Shown piece by piece: positions 20,801 to 27,664 of a stretch of 64,000 bases of DNA. A model generated the notes under the pieces. It was not told the DNA's origin. It worked only from the letters and a program-made list of their open reading frames with translations, and did not search any database. The position numbers and the translations under genes are program-made. Each line of letters begins with the position of its first letter. The first letter of the stretch is position 1. Location of the stretch: contig NZ_JAUKPO010000017.1 in NCBI RefSeq assembly GCF_030503435.1, positions 1 through 64,000 on the forward strand, read 5' to 3'. This stretch comes from Rhodocytophaga aerolata (lineage in GTDB: Bacteria > Bacteroidota > Bacteroidia > Cytophagales > 172606-1).

Positions 20801-21088
20801 GGTTCTCAAGAAGTCTCTCTAATTTGCGAAACATGGAATAGCTCCAGGAAAACTAAAGACGAAGAGCCAGCCCAATCTGGTATGCGATTAAAGGCGAGTT
20901 TAAAATTTCTTAAACATATCTGTAAAGCTCTTAATTGTGAATTAATTTTTAAGGTCTCTATTAAAAGAGAAATCATTTATAAATATAGAGAAGGCAAAAG
21001 AGAGTATGAAGAACCACAATACCGAATTTTTATTTTATCAGAGGATGGAAAACTCAGAACTACTCACGAAAGTTATCAACTTAGGTAA
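14816..21088 (+). CDS. Cap4-type nuclease / STAND NTPase, AVAST-like antiphage sensor
   Basis: 2090 residues. The N-terminal ~230 residues form a Cap4/DUF4297-like PD-(D/E)xK nuclease: GDIFHYRWAARR at 12-23, E40, D54 and the Q71-L-K73 catalytic motif. A P-loop NTPase follows, with Walker A GGVGKS at 274-279 and Walker B LFIVIDAAD near 372-379. The remaining ~1400 residues are helical, probably TPR-like sensor repeats, with a Trp/Tyr-rich final ~350 residues. This order is that of AVAST (Avs) STAND proteins, in which the C-terminal repeats bind a conserved phage protein and activate the nuclease. The Cap4 domain, the length and the small downstream partner gene fit type 3 best. The type assignment is from memory of the family. 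It sits right behind a tRNA att site, a usual place for defence genes. Confidence 0.8.
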   Translation: MANDLVAYSRAGDIFHYRWAARRCLRLVYPNSSLNKIIIEGSSETEKAGEYVIDVTEYAEKAGYQKIDYYQLKHTTVQQDEAFTLSDLKDTFEGFAKRFLQHQQKNPSEIANISFTIITNRKIADSFKENLSAIVQQNKADATFTKTIEKYTSLTSEDLRLFCAATKLEDSEGDYNVQKNELRSELSQLIAGSIDNAQINNLVALVQEKVLPDSDGSINREEVLKRFGISSEGQLYPAPAILEEISNIVEREQHNTLKEKIINSSYPVIVHAAGGVGKSVFCRQLVNSLPEGSVGIVYDCFGAGKYRNPSEPRHGHRHALVQIANELATKGLCDPLLVQDTSLDENIIRNFLLRVATAVGSLKKIVESAQLFIVIDAADNAEMAARELNHRCFAHELIREQMPEACKLVFLCRTERISLLQPQSFILKLELDSFSEQETLQNLWKRFPNAMEQDGAEFHRLTGGNPRVQANALDVKHDSVNELLSSLGPFGTSIEKQIELQLNRAVSKIKDLLPNEFQDHINAICLGLASLPPHIPIDVLSRAADVSVENVRSFVADIGRSLWLSDTSIQFRDEPTETWFRNTFLASKSDYEKYIVKLEPLANTLSYVAEVLPQLYLQAEHYRKLIDIALSDEYLPENNPIDARNIRVYRLQFAFKAALKARNYKDAIKLAMRAGEEVAGNQRQLSLLQNNIDLLTSLQSKEKVQEIAFKRLLSSTWNGSENVYAASLLSGIKEYHGEARGYLRAGLNWLHIYFDEARKNKDTNRDDGVNDSDILELAYTHLNLHGVKDSVGFLLTLKPKEAIFRIVQDLTRRLIDFGRFKDIYEFLQTSRSEVYFTVAVTSELIRIGRFPEKSLAEACLELLCHSRSRILKPNDSHRDQITPAIVSFVEACLSLNLSTQKVLRVLRHYIPIRASRMVYNSHFSSERTIYLKALAIRSLLLGKEEVDLEEILPKEFTAEKKNYELESEITEFKEIVGGLFPWFLLRTKILYIKDIKLIEAAYQINEKSVIARTSRYRRYDTLPSEITEICASIIILYNQASTEDVRIFYEKYLQNDNAFKVHSRLNMLRAVYRTDHLTSIIQQLEPSTFQLIKSLRDDGPEEIANRYISLARAVLITSAEDASVYFDEAINIASKFGDELVYRWEAIVSLAKQSCNSKAAPNELAYRFIRCAELVGDNVYREKHWNRSEAMRVCTKMSSGIGISALSRWRDRDIGRFEYQFEEALYELVNSKVITSAVGWALTRFFSNHRLNRYLSICLENELSHNVRQKILNDAVHLLQIQGTDPRYWKKLNSVANRFNLNNESLNVIIKFYADQKNTLEEEQGSTLSNSSTTQYSEKDWDDIFNGLTITNPESFVKLIERFEATLNNHIYGRPIQSLLKECLDRLTLESFWDFINMLLTSETIDRYDVQYVLSSIPKEWTNKVSFKKKWPGIVYRFGERYAHDLTDEYSFDSFIKEVNADEYLVSKLKLGIFSGLANGYEFANANIFFGFVDHASSFIEVQDACDLVEFSLSRFELHTEADFGDGVWSNWLDVPEDINKNIAGFIWSALGSPKSAERWNAAHCIRKLADLNCTDILDSLIGWLEYDKVDAFGSKEFPFYNLHARLYLLIALSRTSLDQPELVKKYSSVFAKYALTEPHILIQKFASNVALNIERVFPLTYDSGILIAIEGVGKSKMPIQEADFDFSTDSYWHKKGEVDTDINFHFGWDFDRYWYKPLGDVFGVSGEQIQDLAANIIVKEWRLKYRDGYNKDPRNILWNRSSQDRETWHDHSSYPRTDDLDFYLSYHSMLVVAARLIEKMPVISKRDWYDDEWSEWLSRHLLTREDGKWLADCRDPLPLKRPEWIFNRVDGNDNWKMAITDLDFLTCLNDQEKKDAWITVKGGWHEKQGERSESFHISSALVSKGASNALLRALATCSDPHDYKLPDYDEDGMEIDSGIFSLKGWINKRSGSEGIDEFDPYANQVEYPPYSVGSSIKEILGLTLNSEGKCWSINGSQEVSLICETWNSSRKTKDEEPAQSGMRLKASLKFLKHICKALNCELIFKVSIKREIIYKYREGKREYEEPQYRIFILSEDGKLRTTHESYQLR

Positions 21089-21752
21089 ATTATTTGTAAA
21101 AGAGCTTGGGCTTGAGCCAGGTGTGGATACTTTTTCCCGGTGGATGGCCCATTATATTGCAGAGAAGATGACTCTGGCTGAAAATTTACCTTCAGGTAAA
21201 GAGAAAGACGATGCTGAAAAGGATTGTTTTGAAACAATATTAAAGCTATGGAAGCATAGAAGCTTCCTTCCCAATGGTAGAAGGCCATTGGAGAATTTTG
21301 AACCAATTCTTAAGGTAATAAAGAGTCTTGATCCGGAAAGTAGTGAGCCTTTTTTTTATAAGCTTACTAAAAACAAATTATTAGAAATTGAAACCGATAA
21401 CCCCATCTATCACAAAATAAAGGATTACCTTGAAAATACTTTGCAAATTGATCGGGTTGCAAAAATTTGGATAGAGTATCTTTTAAACCAAGCTGCTATA
21501 AAAGCTAGTGACGAGAATACAGAAGGATGGCTTAACATCGCAGGTGATATTCCTGATAATGATGATGTACAAGCAATCAAAATTATTTTGGAGGATTTGG
21601 AGGATATAGATTCGGAAGAGCTTAAGGAAGAGCAGCTCATTTCCTCATGGGAGAAATCTCAAATAAAAAAGAGAATTGAAGAGCTAGAAAAATTCGCAGA
21701 GCTAAACACGTTTCTGCTAAATCATTATAAAGCAGATCTTTTAAGATTGTAA
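21045..21752 (+). CDS. Partner protein of the Cap4-STAND defence gene (Avs3b-like)
   Basis: 235 acidic, helical residues without signal peptide or membrane segment. Conserved-looking blocks are LGKLFVKELGLEPGVDTFSRW, WMAHYIAEKM, AEKDCFETILKLWKHR and LEDIDSEELKEEQLISSWEK. The gene overlaps the end of the nuclease-STAND gene by 44 bp in another frame, so the two are translationally coupled. An ATG at 21006 would lengthen the overlap to 83 bp and is less likely. The position and size match the second gene of type 3 AVAST systems. Its biochemical role is not known to me; it could regulate or inhibit the nuclease. Confidence 0.7.
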   Translation: MENSELLTKVINLGKLFVKELGLEPGVDTFSRWMAHYIAEKMTLAENLPSGKEKDDAEKDCFETILKLWKHRSFLPNGRRPLENFEPILKVIKSLDPESSEPFFYKLTKNKLLEIETDNPIYHKIKDYLENTLQIDRVAKIWIEYLLNQAAIKASDENTEGWLNIAGDIPDNDDVQAIKIILEDLEDIDSEELKEEQLISSWEKSQIKKRIEELEKFAELNTFLLNHYKADLLRL

Positions 21753-21932
21753 GCGTCTGATGAGGTATAGAGGGATTGAGATGGTCTAGTTTTACTTTAT
21801 CCAGCAATTCCATAAACATTATGGCTGATGGTCACTCTTCTAGGAAGATATCTTATGGTAATTTGGAAATGGACTGCCCTTATTAAGTAAGAGAAGCTGT
21901 TATATGGTCGCTACTACAAGAAAATATTTGAG

Positions 21933-22496
21933 TTATTCAATATAATTCAGATAACGATAAAGAGTAGCCCTTCCAATGCCCAGTATTTTAGCTATTTCTA
22001 TTGCTGACTTTTCCTTTCGCTCAAACAGAGCTTTTGCTGCATGAACTTTTGAAATGGCCTCTTTACTTAATCCTTTTGGCCGTCCACCCTGGCGCCCTCT
22101 GGCTTTAGCTGCAGCAAGACCTGCTTTGGTACGCTCACGAATGATTTCTCGCTCGAATTCAGCTAGAGAAGCAAATATATTAAATACTAATCGGCCTTGA
22201 GGAGTAGTAGTATCAATGGAATCATTTAGGCTGATAAAGCCAATCCCTTTTTGCTGAAAGTTTGTAACCCGCTCTATTAGTTCTTTTAGTGAACGTCCTA
22301 ACCTATCAAGCTTCCAGACCACTACTGTATCCCCATTACGTAGTGAATCCATCATTTTCTGTAACTGCAACCGGTCAGTGCTGGCAGCTGATACTTTTTC
22401 CTTATATATCTGCTCACAACCAGCAGCTTTTAGTGCGTCTAGTTGTAATTCTAAATTCTGATCCTGGGTACTTACTCTGGCATAACCAATTTTCAT
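21933..22496 (-). CDS. Serine site-specific recombinase (resolvase/invertase, Hin/Pin class)
   Basis: 187 residues with a complete small serine recombinase architecture. The catalytic Ser9 is in MKIGYARVSTQDQ. The conserved core contains VVVWKLDRLGRSLKELI, then STATUS-type TPQGRLVFNIFASLAEFERE and IIRERTKAGL. A C-terminal helix-turn-helix of ~45 residues (SAIEIAKILGIGRATLYRYL) binds DNA. Proteins of this class either resolve cointegrates or invert DNA segments. The recombinase lies downstream of and convergent with the defence genes, and repeated GTCTCA/TGAGAC boxes precede its start codon. It could belong to the integrated element or act in trans on inverted repeats such as that at 3044-3240. 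Confidence 0.92.
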   Translation of the reverse strand: MKIGYARVSTQDQNLELQLDALKAAGCEQIYKEKVSAASTDRLQLQKMMDSLRNGDTVVVWKLDRLGRSLKELIERVTNFQQKGIGFISLNDSIDTTTPQGRLVFNIFASLAEFEREIIRERTKAGLAAAKARGRQGGRPKGLSKEAISKVHAAKALFERKEKSAIEIAKILGIGRATLYRYLNYIE

Positions 22497-22500
22497 ATTT

Positions 22501-22634
22501 GTCTCATTAATTCAGTCTCATAAATATAATCATTATTTGATATATGAGATAAATTTTTGAGACATATTTCAGGAAGGAGACAATGAAAATTAACCAAAAG
22601 TATTTTGTCTCATAATATGTTCATTTTTTGAGAT
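22501..22634. promoter_or_regulatory. Cluster of GTCTCA/TGAGAC boxes, candidate recombinase sites
   Basis: Six related boxes stand in both orientations directly upstream of the recombinase start: GTCTCAT at 22501 and 22515, ATGAGAT at 22544, TGAGACA at 22559, TGTCTCAT near 22606 and TTGAGAT near 22628. Clusters of inverted boxes next to a resolvase gene are typical of res sites, which also autoregulate the gene. The pattern is seen; the function is inferred. Confidence 0.5.
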
Positions 22635-22690
22635 CAAGCTATTTAAATGTGCCGTCTTACATTTGAATTGACTCGTCCTAAGATGTGTTG

Positions 22691-22762
22691 ACCCTTAAAC
22701 TGGTTTAAGGGTATTTCTTAAACTAGCTTATAGGTCGTTGCGCTCAATCATTGGCAATTTTG
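22691..22762 (+). promoter_or_regulatory. Operator/promoter copy 1 of the three-copy island motif
   Basis: The 46-bp block 22691-22736 contains ACCCTTAAACT, TTTAAGGGTATTT and then CTTAAACTAGCTTATAGGTC, i.e. two TTAAACT..(C/T)TTA half-palindromic units 23 bp apart. Exactly 18 bp later stands CAATTTTG (22755-22762), a -7 box of the TAnnTTTG type. It drives the NTF2-like gene at 22787. Copies 2 and 3 are at 25138 and 35757. Confidence 0.8.
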
Positions 22763-22786
22763 TATTGTAATTTAAATACAAAGACA

Positions 22787-23278
22787 ATGAAAAAATCATT
22801 ATTAACCCTTGCAATAATTGCATCCATGCTTACCTTCCAACAGGAAGCTAAAAGTCAATCCAACAACCCAAAAAGTAAAAAAGTACAGACAACAGTAACT
22901 TCAGAAAAAGCAGCTATTGAAAAGCTTATCTATACCTATCAGGATGCGCTTAATGCCTCTGATGTAAACAAGGTTATCAGCCTTTACACGACTGATGGAG
23001 TACTAATGGCAAATGCTGCACCTACAGCCGAAAGAGCTGAAGGGGTAAAAGGCACCTATCAATATGTATTTGACAATTTTACCTACTCTCTAAAATTTAC
23101 CATTCTTGAAATAGAAGTAAAGGGCAATACTGCATTTGCTCGATCAACTTCACAAGGTTCTTTTGTTATTAAAAAGACTGAACAAAAGGTTCCGGATGAA
23201 AATCGCGAATTGTTTGTATTTGAAAAAGTAAACGGCCAGTGGAAAATTGCCCGGTATATGTATAATAAGACAAAATAA
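22787..23278 (+). CDS. Secreted NTF2/SnoaL-like (DUF4440-type) protein
   Basis: 163 residues: signal peptide (MKKSLLTLAIIASMLTFQQEAKSQ) followed by one cone-shaped NTF2-like domain. Typical features are the helix IEKLIYTYQDALNASDVNKVISLYTTDGVLM and the strands ENRELFVFEKVNGQWKIARYMYNK. Such domains bind small ligands or act as enzymes of varied kinds; no catalytic residues can be named here. The ATG at 22787 lies 24 bp after the -7 box, whereas a longer frame from 22751 would begin upstream of the expected transcript. The gene is followed after 38 bp by a related tandem-domain gene, probably in the same transcript. Confidence 0.82.
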   Translation: MKKSLLTLAIIASMLTFQQEAKSQSNNPKSKKVQTTVTSEKAAIEKLIYTYQDALNASDVNKVISLYTTDGVLMANAAPTAERAEGVKGTYQYVFDNFTYSLKFTILEIEVKGNTAFARSTSQGSFVIKKTEQKVPDENRELFVFEKVNGQWKIARYMYNKTK

Positions 23279-23316
23279 GGAAGGTTCAACCAGCATACTA
23301 ATTTAAAGTAAACAAA

Positions 23317-24222
23317 ATGAAAAAAATGTTTTTATTATTGACAGTCGCTATAGCGCTTGTCTCTTGCAATAATGATGATGCCAGTGATGGAATCCAGGTT
23401 CAAAAAGAAGGTGATGCAATAAAAAGCTTAGTTACAGAAACCTACCGCAACGCTTTGGCGGCTTCAAATCCGGATGCTGTAACATCAGCCTTTACAACCG
23501 ATGGAGTTGTTATGGGCCATGGTTCACCCACTGCTGCAGGTACTACCGAGCTTAAAAATACCTATGAGAGCATATTTGGTATTGTGGGACTTGATCTTAA
23601 TTTCAAGATCGATGAAATAATAGTTGGCAATCAATATGGGTTTGTAAGATCTACTTCTGCAGGCAAGGCAACAATGAAGGCTAATGGAAGCTCTGCTCCT
23701 GAAGAAAACAGGGAATTATTTGTTGTACAAAAGGTAAATGACCAATGGAAAATAGCCAGATACATCTACAATAAAATGGGTACTTTAAGCCAAGCTACTG
23801 ATACAAAAACTGTTGAGAACAAGTCTATTAGTTATACTGATGAGGATAGCAAAAATATTAGCACACTTATCAATTCATCCTATGCTAATGCGATCGCTTC
23901 TGCAGATGCACAAGCTGTATCAAATATATTTACCACAGATGGTGTTTTAATGGCTCCCGATGCTCCAACTATGGTAGGCAATGCGGCAATCAAAAGTACA
24001 TATGAGAGTGTTTTTGGTGCAATCGGACTTGATCTTGTATTTACAATTGATGAAATGGTTATTGACGGTGAATATGGCTATGTAAGATCGCATTCTGCAG
24101 GAACGACTCTAATTCGCGCGAATGGTCAGACTGTTCCTGCAAGCTACAGAGAGATGTTTGTAGTTAAAAAGGTGGATGGGAACTGGAAAATAGCCTGGTA
24201 TAAGTATAATCAGCCCCAATAG
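23317..24222 (+). CDS. Lipoprotein with two tandem NTF2-like domains
   Basis: 301 residues. A lipoprotein signal peptide ends in the lipobox LVSC (Cys17). Two homologous NTF2/SnoaL-like domains follow, about 30-155 and 168-300. The same phrases recur in each: TTDGVVMGHGSPTAAG / TTDGVLMAPDAPTMVG, YESIFGIVGLDLNFKIDE / YESVFGAIGLDLVFTIDE and ENRELFVVQKVNDQWKIARY / SYREMFVVKKVDGNWKIAWY. The protein arose by internal duplication of a unit like the preceding gene. It is probably anchored in a membrane facing the periplasm. Ligand unknown. Confidence 0.85.
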   Translation: MKKMFLLLTVAIALVSCNNDDASDGIQVQKEGDAIKSLVTETYRNALAASNPDAVTSAFTTDGVVMGHGSPTAAGTTELKNTYESIFGIVGLDLNFKIDEIIVGNQYGFVRSTSAGKATMKANGSSAPEENRELFVVQKVNDQWKIARYIYNKMGTLSQATDTKTVENKSISYTDEDSKNISTLINSSYANAIASADAQAVSNIFTTDGVLMAPDAPTMVGNAAIKSTYESVFGAIGLDLVFTIDEMVIDGEYGYVRSHSAGTTLIRANGQTVPASYREMFVVKKVDGNWKIAWYKYNQPQ

Positions 24223-24259
24223 TAACTTTAATACTTTAGAAAATGGATTTCTGTTGAAG

Positions 24260-24299
24260 GGCTGGTAGAAGGAACAAATTCCCTCTACCAGCCTTTTTC
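24260..24299 (+). terminator. Strong rho-independent terminator
   Basis: Stem GGCTGGTAGA-AGG / CCT-CTACCAGCC followed by TTTTTCT ends the NTF2-like operon. Confidence 0.9.
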
Positions 24300-24554
24300 T
24301 CACAAGTAATAATGTCCTACCTGGAGAGCTAAAGAGGAGGCAGTTAAACCCTTATTTCTCATAGGTCGATTAAGATGATGAAGTTAAGATTTAATTAGAG
24401 GAAAATAGGTAGTCTAATCTTAGAATAGTTTTTAGAGGGAAAAAATAACTTTACAAACGCAACCATTTTAAAATTTTAACCGATGAGTCATTTTTAGTAG
24501 TAGTTTTGTACGTAACGACTAACTATTAGCAGAGTCTTACTCATTTACCAATTG

Positions 24555-25127
24555 ATGCTTCAACCACTTATAGATCATTTTGAAAGCTATCTTCCTTTAG
24601 AAGAAAGGGAAAAAGAGTTGCTGGAAGGCAGAGTAACCGAGCGACGAATCAAACGTCGACAGTTCCTCTTGCAGCCAAGTTTCCCCTGCAAACACTACAC
24701 CTTTGTAGTGGAAGGATGCTTTAAAATGTATGGAGTGGATAATAAAGGAAATCAGCACAATATCTTGTTTGCAGCCGAAAATAACTGGATTGCTGATATT
24801 GGCAGTTTTCATTCCGGGAAGCCCAGTAAGCTATTTATAGAAGCGATTGAGCCTTCCCTTATTTTGCAGATTGAAAGGCAAGATCTTTATTTTTTATATC
24901 TGAACATTCCCAAGCTTGACCGGATCTTTAAAGTAATCATTGAGAACAAATATGTTGAGCTTCAGAACCGGGTATTACAGAATTTCGGCTCTACTGCACA
25001 AGAACGCTATCAAGCTTTTCTGGAACAATACCCTACCTTAGCCATGCGTCTTCCCAATACACAAATTGCTTCTTACCTGGGCATCACCCCTGAATATTTG
25101 AGTGAAATCCGCAGTGATCGCAAGTAA
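24555..25127 (+). CDS. Crp/Fnr-family transcriptional regulator
   Basis: 190 residues. An N-terminal cyclic-nucleotide-binding fold (about 25-120: RRQFLLQPSFPCKHYTFVVEG, LFAAENNWIADIGSFHSGKPS) is joined by a long dimerisation helix to a short winged HTH ending in RLPNTQIASYLGITPEYLSEI. No cysteines suited to an Fe-S cluster are seen. This is the short Bacteroidota form. The ATG at 24555 is used; a TTG directly before it is in frame. Its own promoter has TAGTTTTG at about 24502. The gene lies between operator copies 1 and 2, making it a candidate regulator of them. Confidence 0.88.
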   Translation: MLQPLIDHFESYLPLEEREKELLEGRVTERRIKRRQFLLQPSFPCKHYTFVVEGCFKMYGVDNKGNQHNILFAAENNWIADIGSFHSGKPSKLFIEAIEPSLILQIERQDLYFLYLNIPKLDRIFKVIIENKYVELQNRVLQNFGSTAQERYQAFLEQYPTLAMRLPNTQIASYLGITPEYLSEIRSDRK

Positions 25128-25137
25128 CACTGCCTTT

Positions 25138-25209
25138 ACCCTTAAACTATCTTAAGCCTATTTCTTAAACTAGCTTATGGGTCACTTTGAATAATCCAGT
25201 CCAACTTTG
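25138..25209 (+). promoter_or_regulatory. Operator/promoter copy 2 of the island motif
   Basis: The 46-bp block 25138-25183 repeats copy 1: ACCCTTAAACTATCTTAAG, then CTATTT, then CTTAAACTAGCTTATGGGTC. After exactly 18 bp comes CAACTTTG (25202-25209). It lies just behind the Crp/Fnr stop codon and drives the oxidoreductase gene at 25249. Confidence 0.8.
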
Positions 25210-25248
25210 CATCGTTATTCAATCAACTTTAATAAGTAAAAGAACAAT

Positions 25249-25923
25249 ATGCAAACGAAAGCAAAGGTGGCCATTATTGGACTAGGTACGATCGGCAGGA
25301 TACTTGCCACCAATCTTACAAAAGGAAACCGTAGTGTTATTCTAGCTGACAGAAACGTAGGCAAAGCAAAAGAACTTTCCCAAAAGTTAGGAGCCCTGGC
25401 TCAGCCTATGGAAATCTCGGCGGCTATTAAAAAAGCAGATATCATTGTACTGGCAATCTGGTTTGATGCCATCAAGGAAATACTAGTTACCTATGCTTCA
25501 GAGCTTCAAGGCAAGATCATCATAGATCCTTCCAATCCCATTGCACCGGATGGCAAGGGAGGTTTTGTCAAGAAAATAGGTGAAAAAGAATCAGCCGGAG
25601 AGATCCTTTCTGCAATGCTGCCAAAAGATGCAAAGCTAGTAAAAGCCTTAGGTACACTCGGAGCAGCCTCTTTAGAAAAAGCTGCTTTCCAATCACCGGA
25701 ACGGGCAGTGCTGTTTTATGCTAGCATTGATAGGAGTAGTAATCAGCAAGTGGAAGAACTGATTCGGGATACAGGTTTTGACCCTTTACAAATTGGAGGA
25801 ATAGAACAATCTATCCGCATAGAAGTATTTGGCGACTTGCATGAATTTGGCGCACTAGGCAAAACTGTTACGATGGCTCAGGCCGGAATAAAAGCATATG
25901 TAAAACAACCTTTAACTAACTAA
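25249..25923 (+). CDS. NADP(H)-binding F420-oxidoreductase-family protein
   Basis: 224 residues. The N-terminal Rossmann motif is VAIIGLGTIGRILATNLTKG with a basic/polar segment after strand 2 (LADRN), suggesting NADP(H). The pattern IIVLAIWFDAIKEI, then KIIIDPSNPI and KLVKALGTLGAA, is that of the NADPH-dependent F420 reductase / 6-phosphogluconate-dehydrogenase-like family (PF03807). F420 itself is not expected in this phylum, so the substrate is unknown. It is controlled by operator copy 2 and probably heads an operon with the DinB gene 22 bp downstream. Confidence 0.82.
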   Translation: MQTKAKVAIIGLGTIGRILATNLTKGNRSVILADRNVGKAKELSQKLGALAQPMEISAAIKKADIIVLAIWFDAIKEILVTYASELQGKIIIDPSNPIAPDGKGGFVKKIGEKESAGEILSAMLPKDAKLVKALGTLGAASLEKAAFQSPERAVLFYASIDRSSNQQVEELIRDTGFDPLQIGGIEQSIRIEVFGDLHEFGALGKTVTMAQAGIKAYVKQPLTN

Positions 25924-25945
25924 TCTAATCCTTATTAATCTACGC

Positions 25946-26476
25946 ATGAAAACTATCCAATTTTTCACTACTCTAGGTTTCATTTTAGGCACTATCCATT
26001 TTGCTCAGGCACAAACATCCATTGAAACAATGGTAAAAGAATGGGAAAGAGCCAAAGCCTATACCAAAGAATATCTGGATGCCATGCCTGAGTCAGGATA
26101 TGCCTCCAAACCTACGCCTGACATGCGTTCATTTGCCGAGCAAATGCTCCATCTGACAGATGGTAATTATGGCTTTGCCTCCGCGGCAACCGGTGCAAAA
26201 AGCCCAATAGGCCAAGGAGAATCAGAAAAGACAGCCGATAAGTCCAAAGCCAATGTAACAAAGCAGGTGATGGCAGGCTATGATTTTGTGATCAACAATG
26301 TAAAGAAAATGACACCAGCTCAACTAAGCGAACAAATCAAATTATTCGGACAGTTTGATATGAGTAAAGGTACGGCCCTGACCAAGCTTTTTGAGCATCA
26401 GACACATCATAGGGGGCAAACAACGGTTTATCTGCGACTAGCAGGAGTGAAACCACCGCAGGAAAAACTATTCTAA
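25946..26476 (+). CDS. Secreted DinB-superfamily protein
   Basis: 176 residues with a signal peptide (MKTIQFFTTLGFILGTIHFAQA) and a four-helix DinB/YfiT-like bundle. Putative metal ligands are His in MLHLTDGNYG and the HQTHHRGQ motif near the C-terminus, which is the family signature. Most DinB proteins are cytoplasmic; a periplasmic version is common in Bacteroidota but its substrate is unknown (bacillithiol- or glutathione-linked transferases are the known enzymatic members). It follows the oxidoreductase gene by 22 bp. Confidence 0.85.
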   Translation: MKTIQFFTTLGFILGTIHFAQAQTSIETMVKEWERAKAYTKEYLDAMPESGYASKPTPDMRSFAEQMLHLTDGNYGFASAATGAKSPIGQGESEKTADKSKANVTKQVMAGYDFVINNVKKMTPAQLSEQIKLFGQFDMSKGTALTKLFEHQTHHRGQTTVYLRLAGVKPPQEKLF

Positions 26477-26532
26477 TTCTAATATAAATGAAGCTGGGCT
26501 TCATTCATTTAATAAAATAAAACACGAAACAC

Positions 26533-26889
26533 ATGACAGCTAGCGAAACACTCACAAAACAAATAGTGAATCATCACCTAACAGCCTTTGGCAATAATGA
26601 TCTCACCGAGATAATGAAAGATTATACAGAAGAATCGGTTGTACTAACACCTGATGGAGCTTTGAAGGGGCTAGCTGCTATACGAAAGTTTTTTGCAGAT
26701 TATTTTGTAACTATTCCAACAGGTTCAGCATTTGAAATGAAGCAACTACTTGTTGCAGGCAATGCCGCTTATATTCTATGGACAAGTGAATCTAATATTG
26801 CTAAAATCCCTTTGGGAACCGATTCGTTTTTCTTGGAAGGGGATAAAATACGGCTGCACACGGTGGCTGCTTACATTCTTGCTAACTAA
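26533..26889 (+). CDS. SnoaL/NTF2-like protein (cytoplasmic)
   Basis: 118 residues without signal peptide; a single NTF2-like fold: IVNHHLTAFGNNDLTEIMKDYTEES, VLTPDGALKG.AAIRKFFADYF, and final strands with DKIRLHTVAAYIL. This differs in detail from the secreted NTF2-like pair upstream. It is likely co-transcribed with the DinB gene (56-bp gap) and the next gene (62-bp gap). Ligand unknown. Confidence 0.8.
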   Translation: MTASETLTKQIVNHHLTAFGNNDLTEIMKDYTEESVVLTPDGALKGLAAIRKFFADYFVTIPTGSAFEMKQLLVAGNAAYILWTSESNIAKIPLGTDSFFLEGDKIRLHTVAAYILAN

Positions 26890-26951
26890 GCACAAAGTGG
26901 CAATAAGCAGAAATCTTAGAAAATCTTTGATAAAACACTAAAGTAATCGTT

Positions 26952-27524
26952 ATGAAAGCAAAGTTCATCAAAAGCATTGTAGCTTCCCTAGTACTTCTAG
27001 CCTGTGTAGGGGTAACTACCCAAGCACAGGAATATGTATCTCCGACTACTCCTGTCCAAACAGGTAGGTCACCGGGTGTAAAAGTGAAGCTGCTGAGTAC
27101 CAATGGGGAAACGAAAACCTATGTGCTCATATTTGCAAAGGGAGATGAGGTAGTATCAGGCTTAACAGAATTTGCTCAAAAATATAATGTAAAGAGTGCC
27201 CACTATTCAGCTATTGGTGATGCTACCTCTGCCAAAGTGGGGTGGTATGACTACGAGCGTAAAATGTTTAAAGTAATCCCTATTAGTGAACCATCAGAGG
27301 TTTCATCGCTTACCGGTGATGTAGCCCTATATAATGGCAAACCAGTGGCTCATACACACCTAAACGTTTCTACTTCAGATGGTATCAGCCGCGGCGGCCA
27401 CCTGCTTGAGTTGTTTGTTGGGCCTACCTTAGAGGTGTTTGTTATAGTGGAGCCAACGCCTTTATATAAAAAACTCAATCCTGAATTTAATGCCGGAGTG
27501 ATTGATCCATCGCTGGATAAATAA
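26952..27524 (+). CDS. Secreted PPC/DUF296-domain protein
   Basis: 190 residues: signal peptide (MKAKFIKSIVASLVLLACVGVTTQAQ), then a PPC (DUF296) domain from about residue 50 to 165 with the expected YVLIFAKGDEVVSGLTEFAQK, HYSAIGDATSAKVGWYD and HTHLNVSTSDGISRGGHLLE segments. The His residues of the HTH and GGH segments form the usual metal site. PPC domains are best known in AT-hook proteins, but stand-alone bacterial ones are of unknown function and here the protein is exported. Genes around it suggest a stress or detoxification setting. Confidence 0.83.
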   Translation: MKAKFIKSIVASLVLLACVGVTTQAQEYVSPTTPVQTGRSPGVKVKLLSTNGETKTYVLIFAKGDEVVSGLTEFAQKYNVKSAHYSAIGDATSAKVGWYDYERKMFKVIPISEPSEVSSLTGDVALYNGKPVAHTHLNVSTSDGISRGGHLLELFVGPTLEVFVIVEPTPLYKKLNPEFNAGVIDPSLDK

Positions 27525-27664
27525 ACCTGCTAGCTATAAATGACTTTGAATGGTTGAGTGTTTTTAGAAAGAGGCTTCTTTCAAACAGTCTCTTTCCAAT
27601 GCAAATTCTGAAACCATGCTTACAAACTGATCTAGACAGTATACTCTTTTAAATAAAAAATGAA

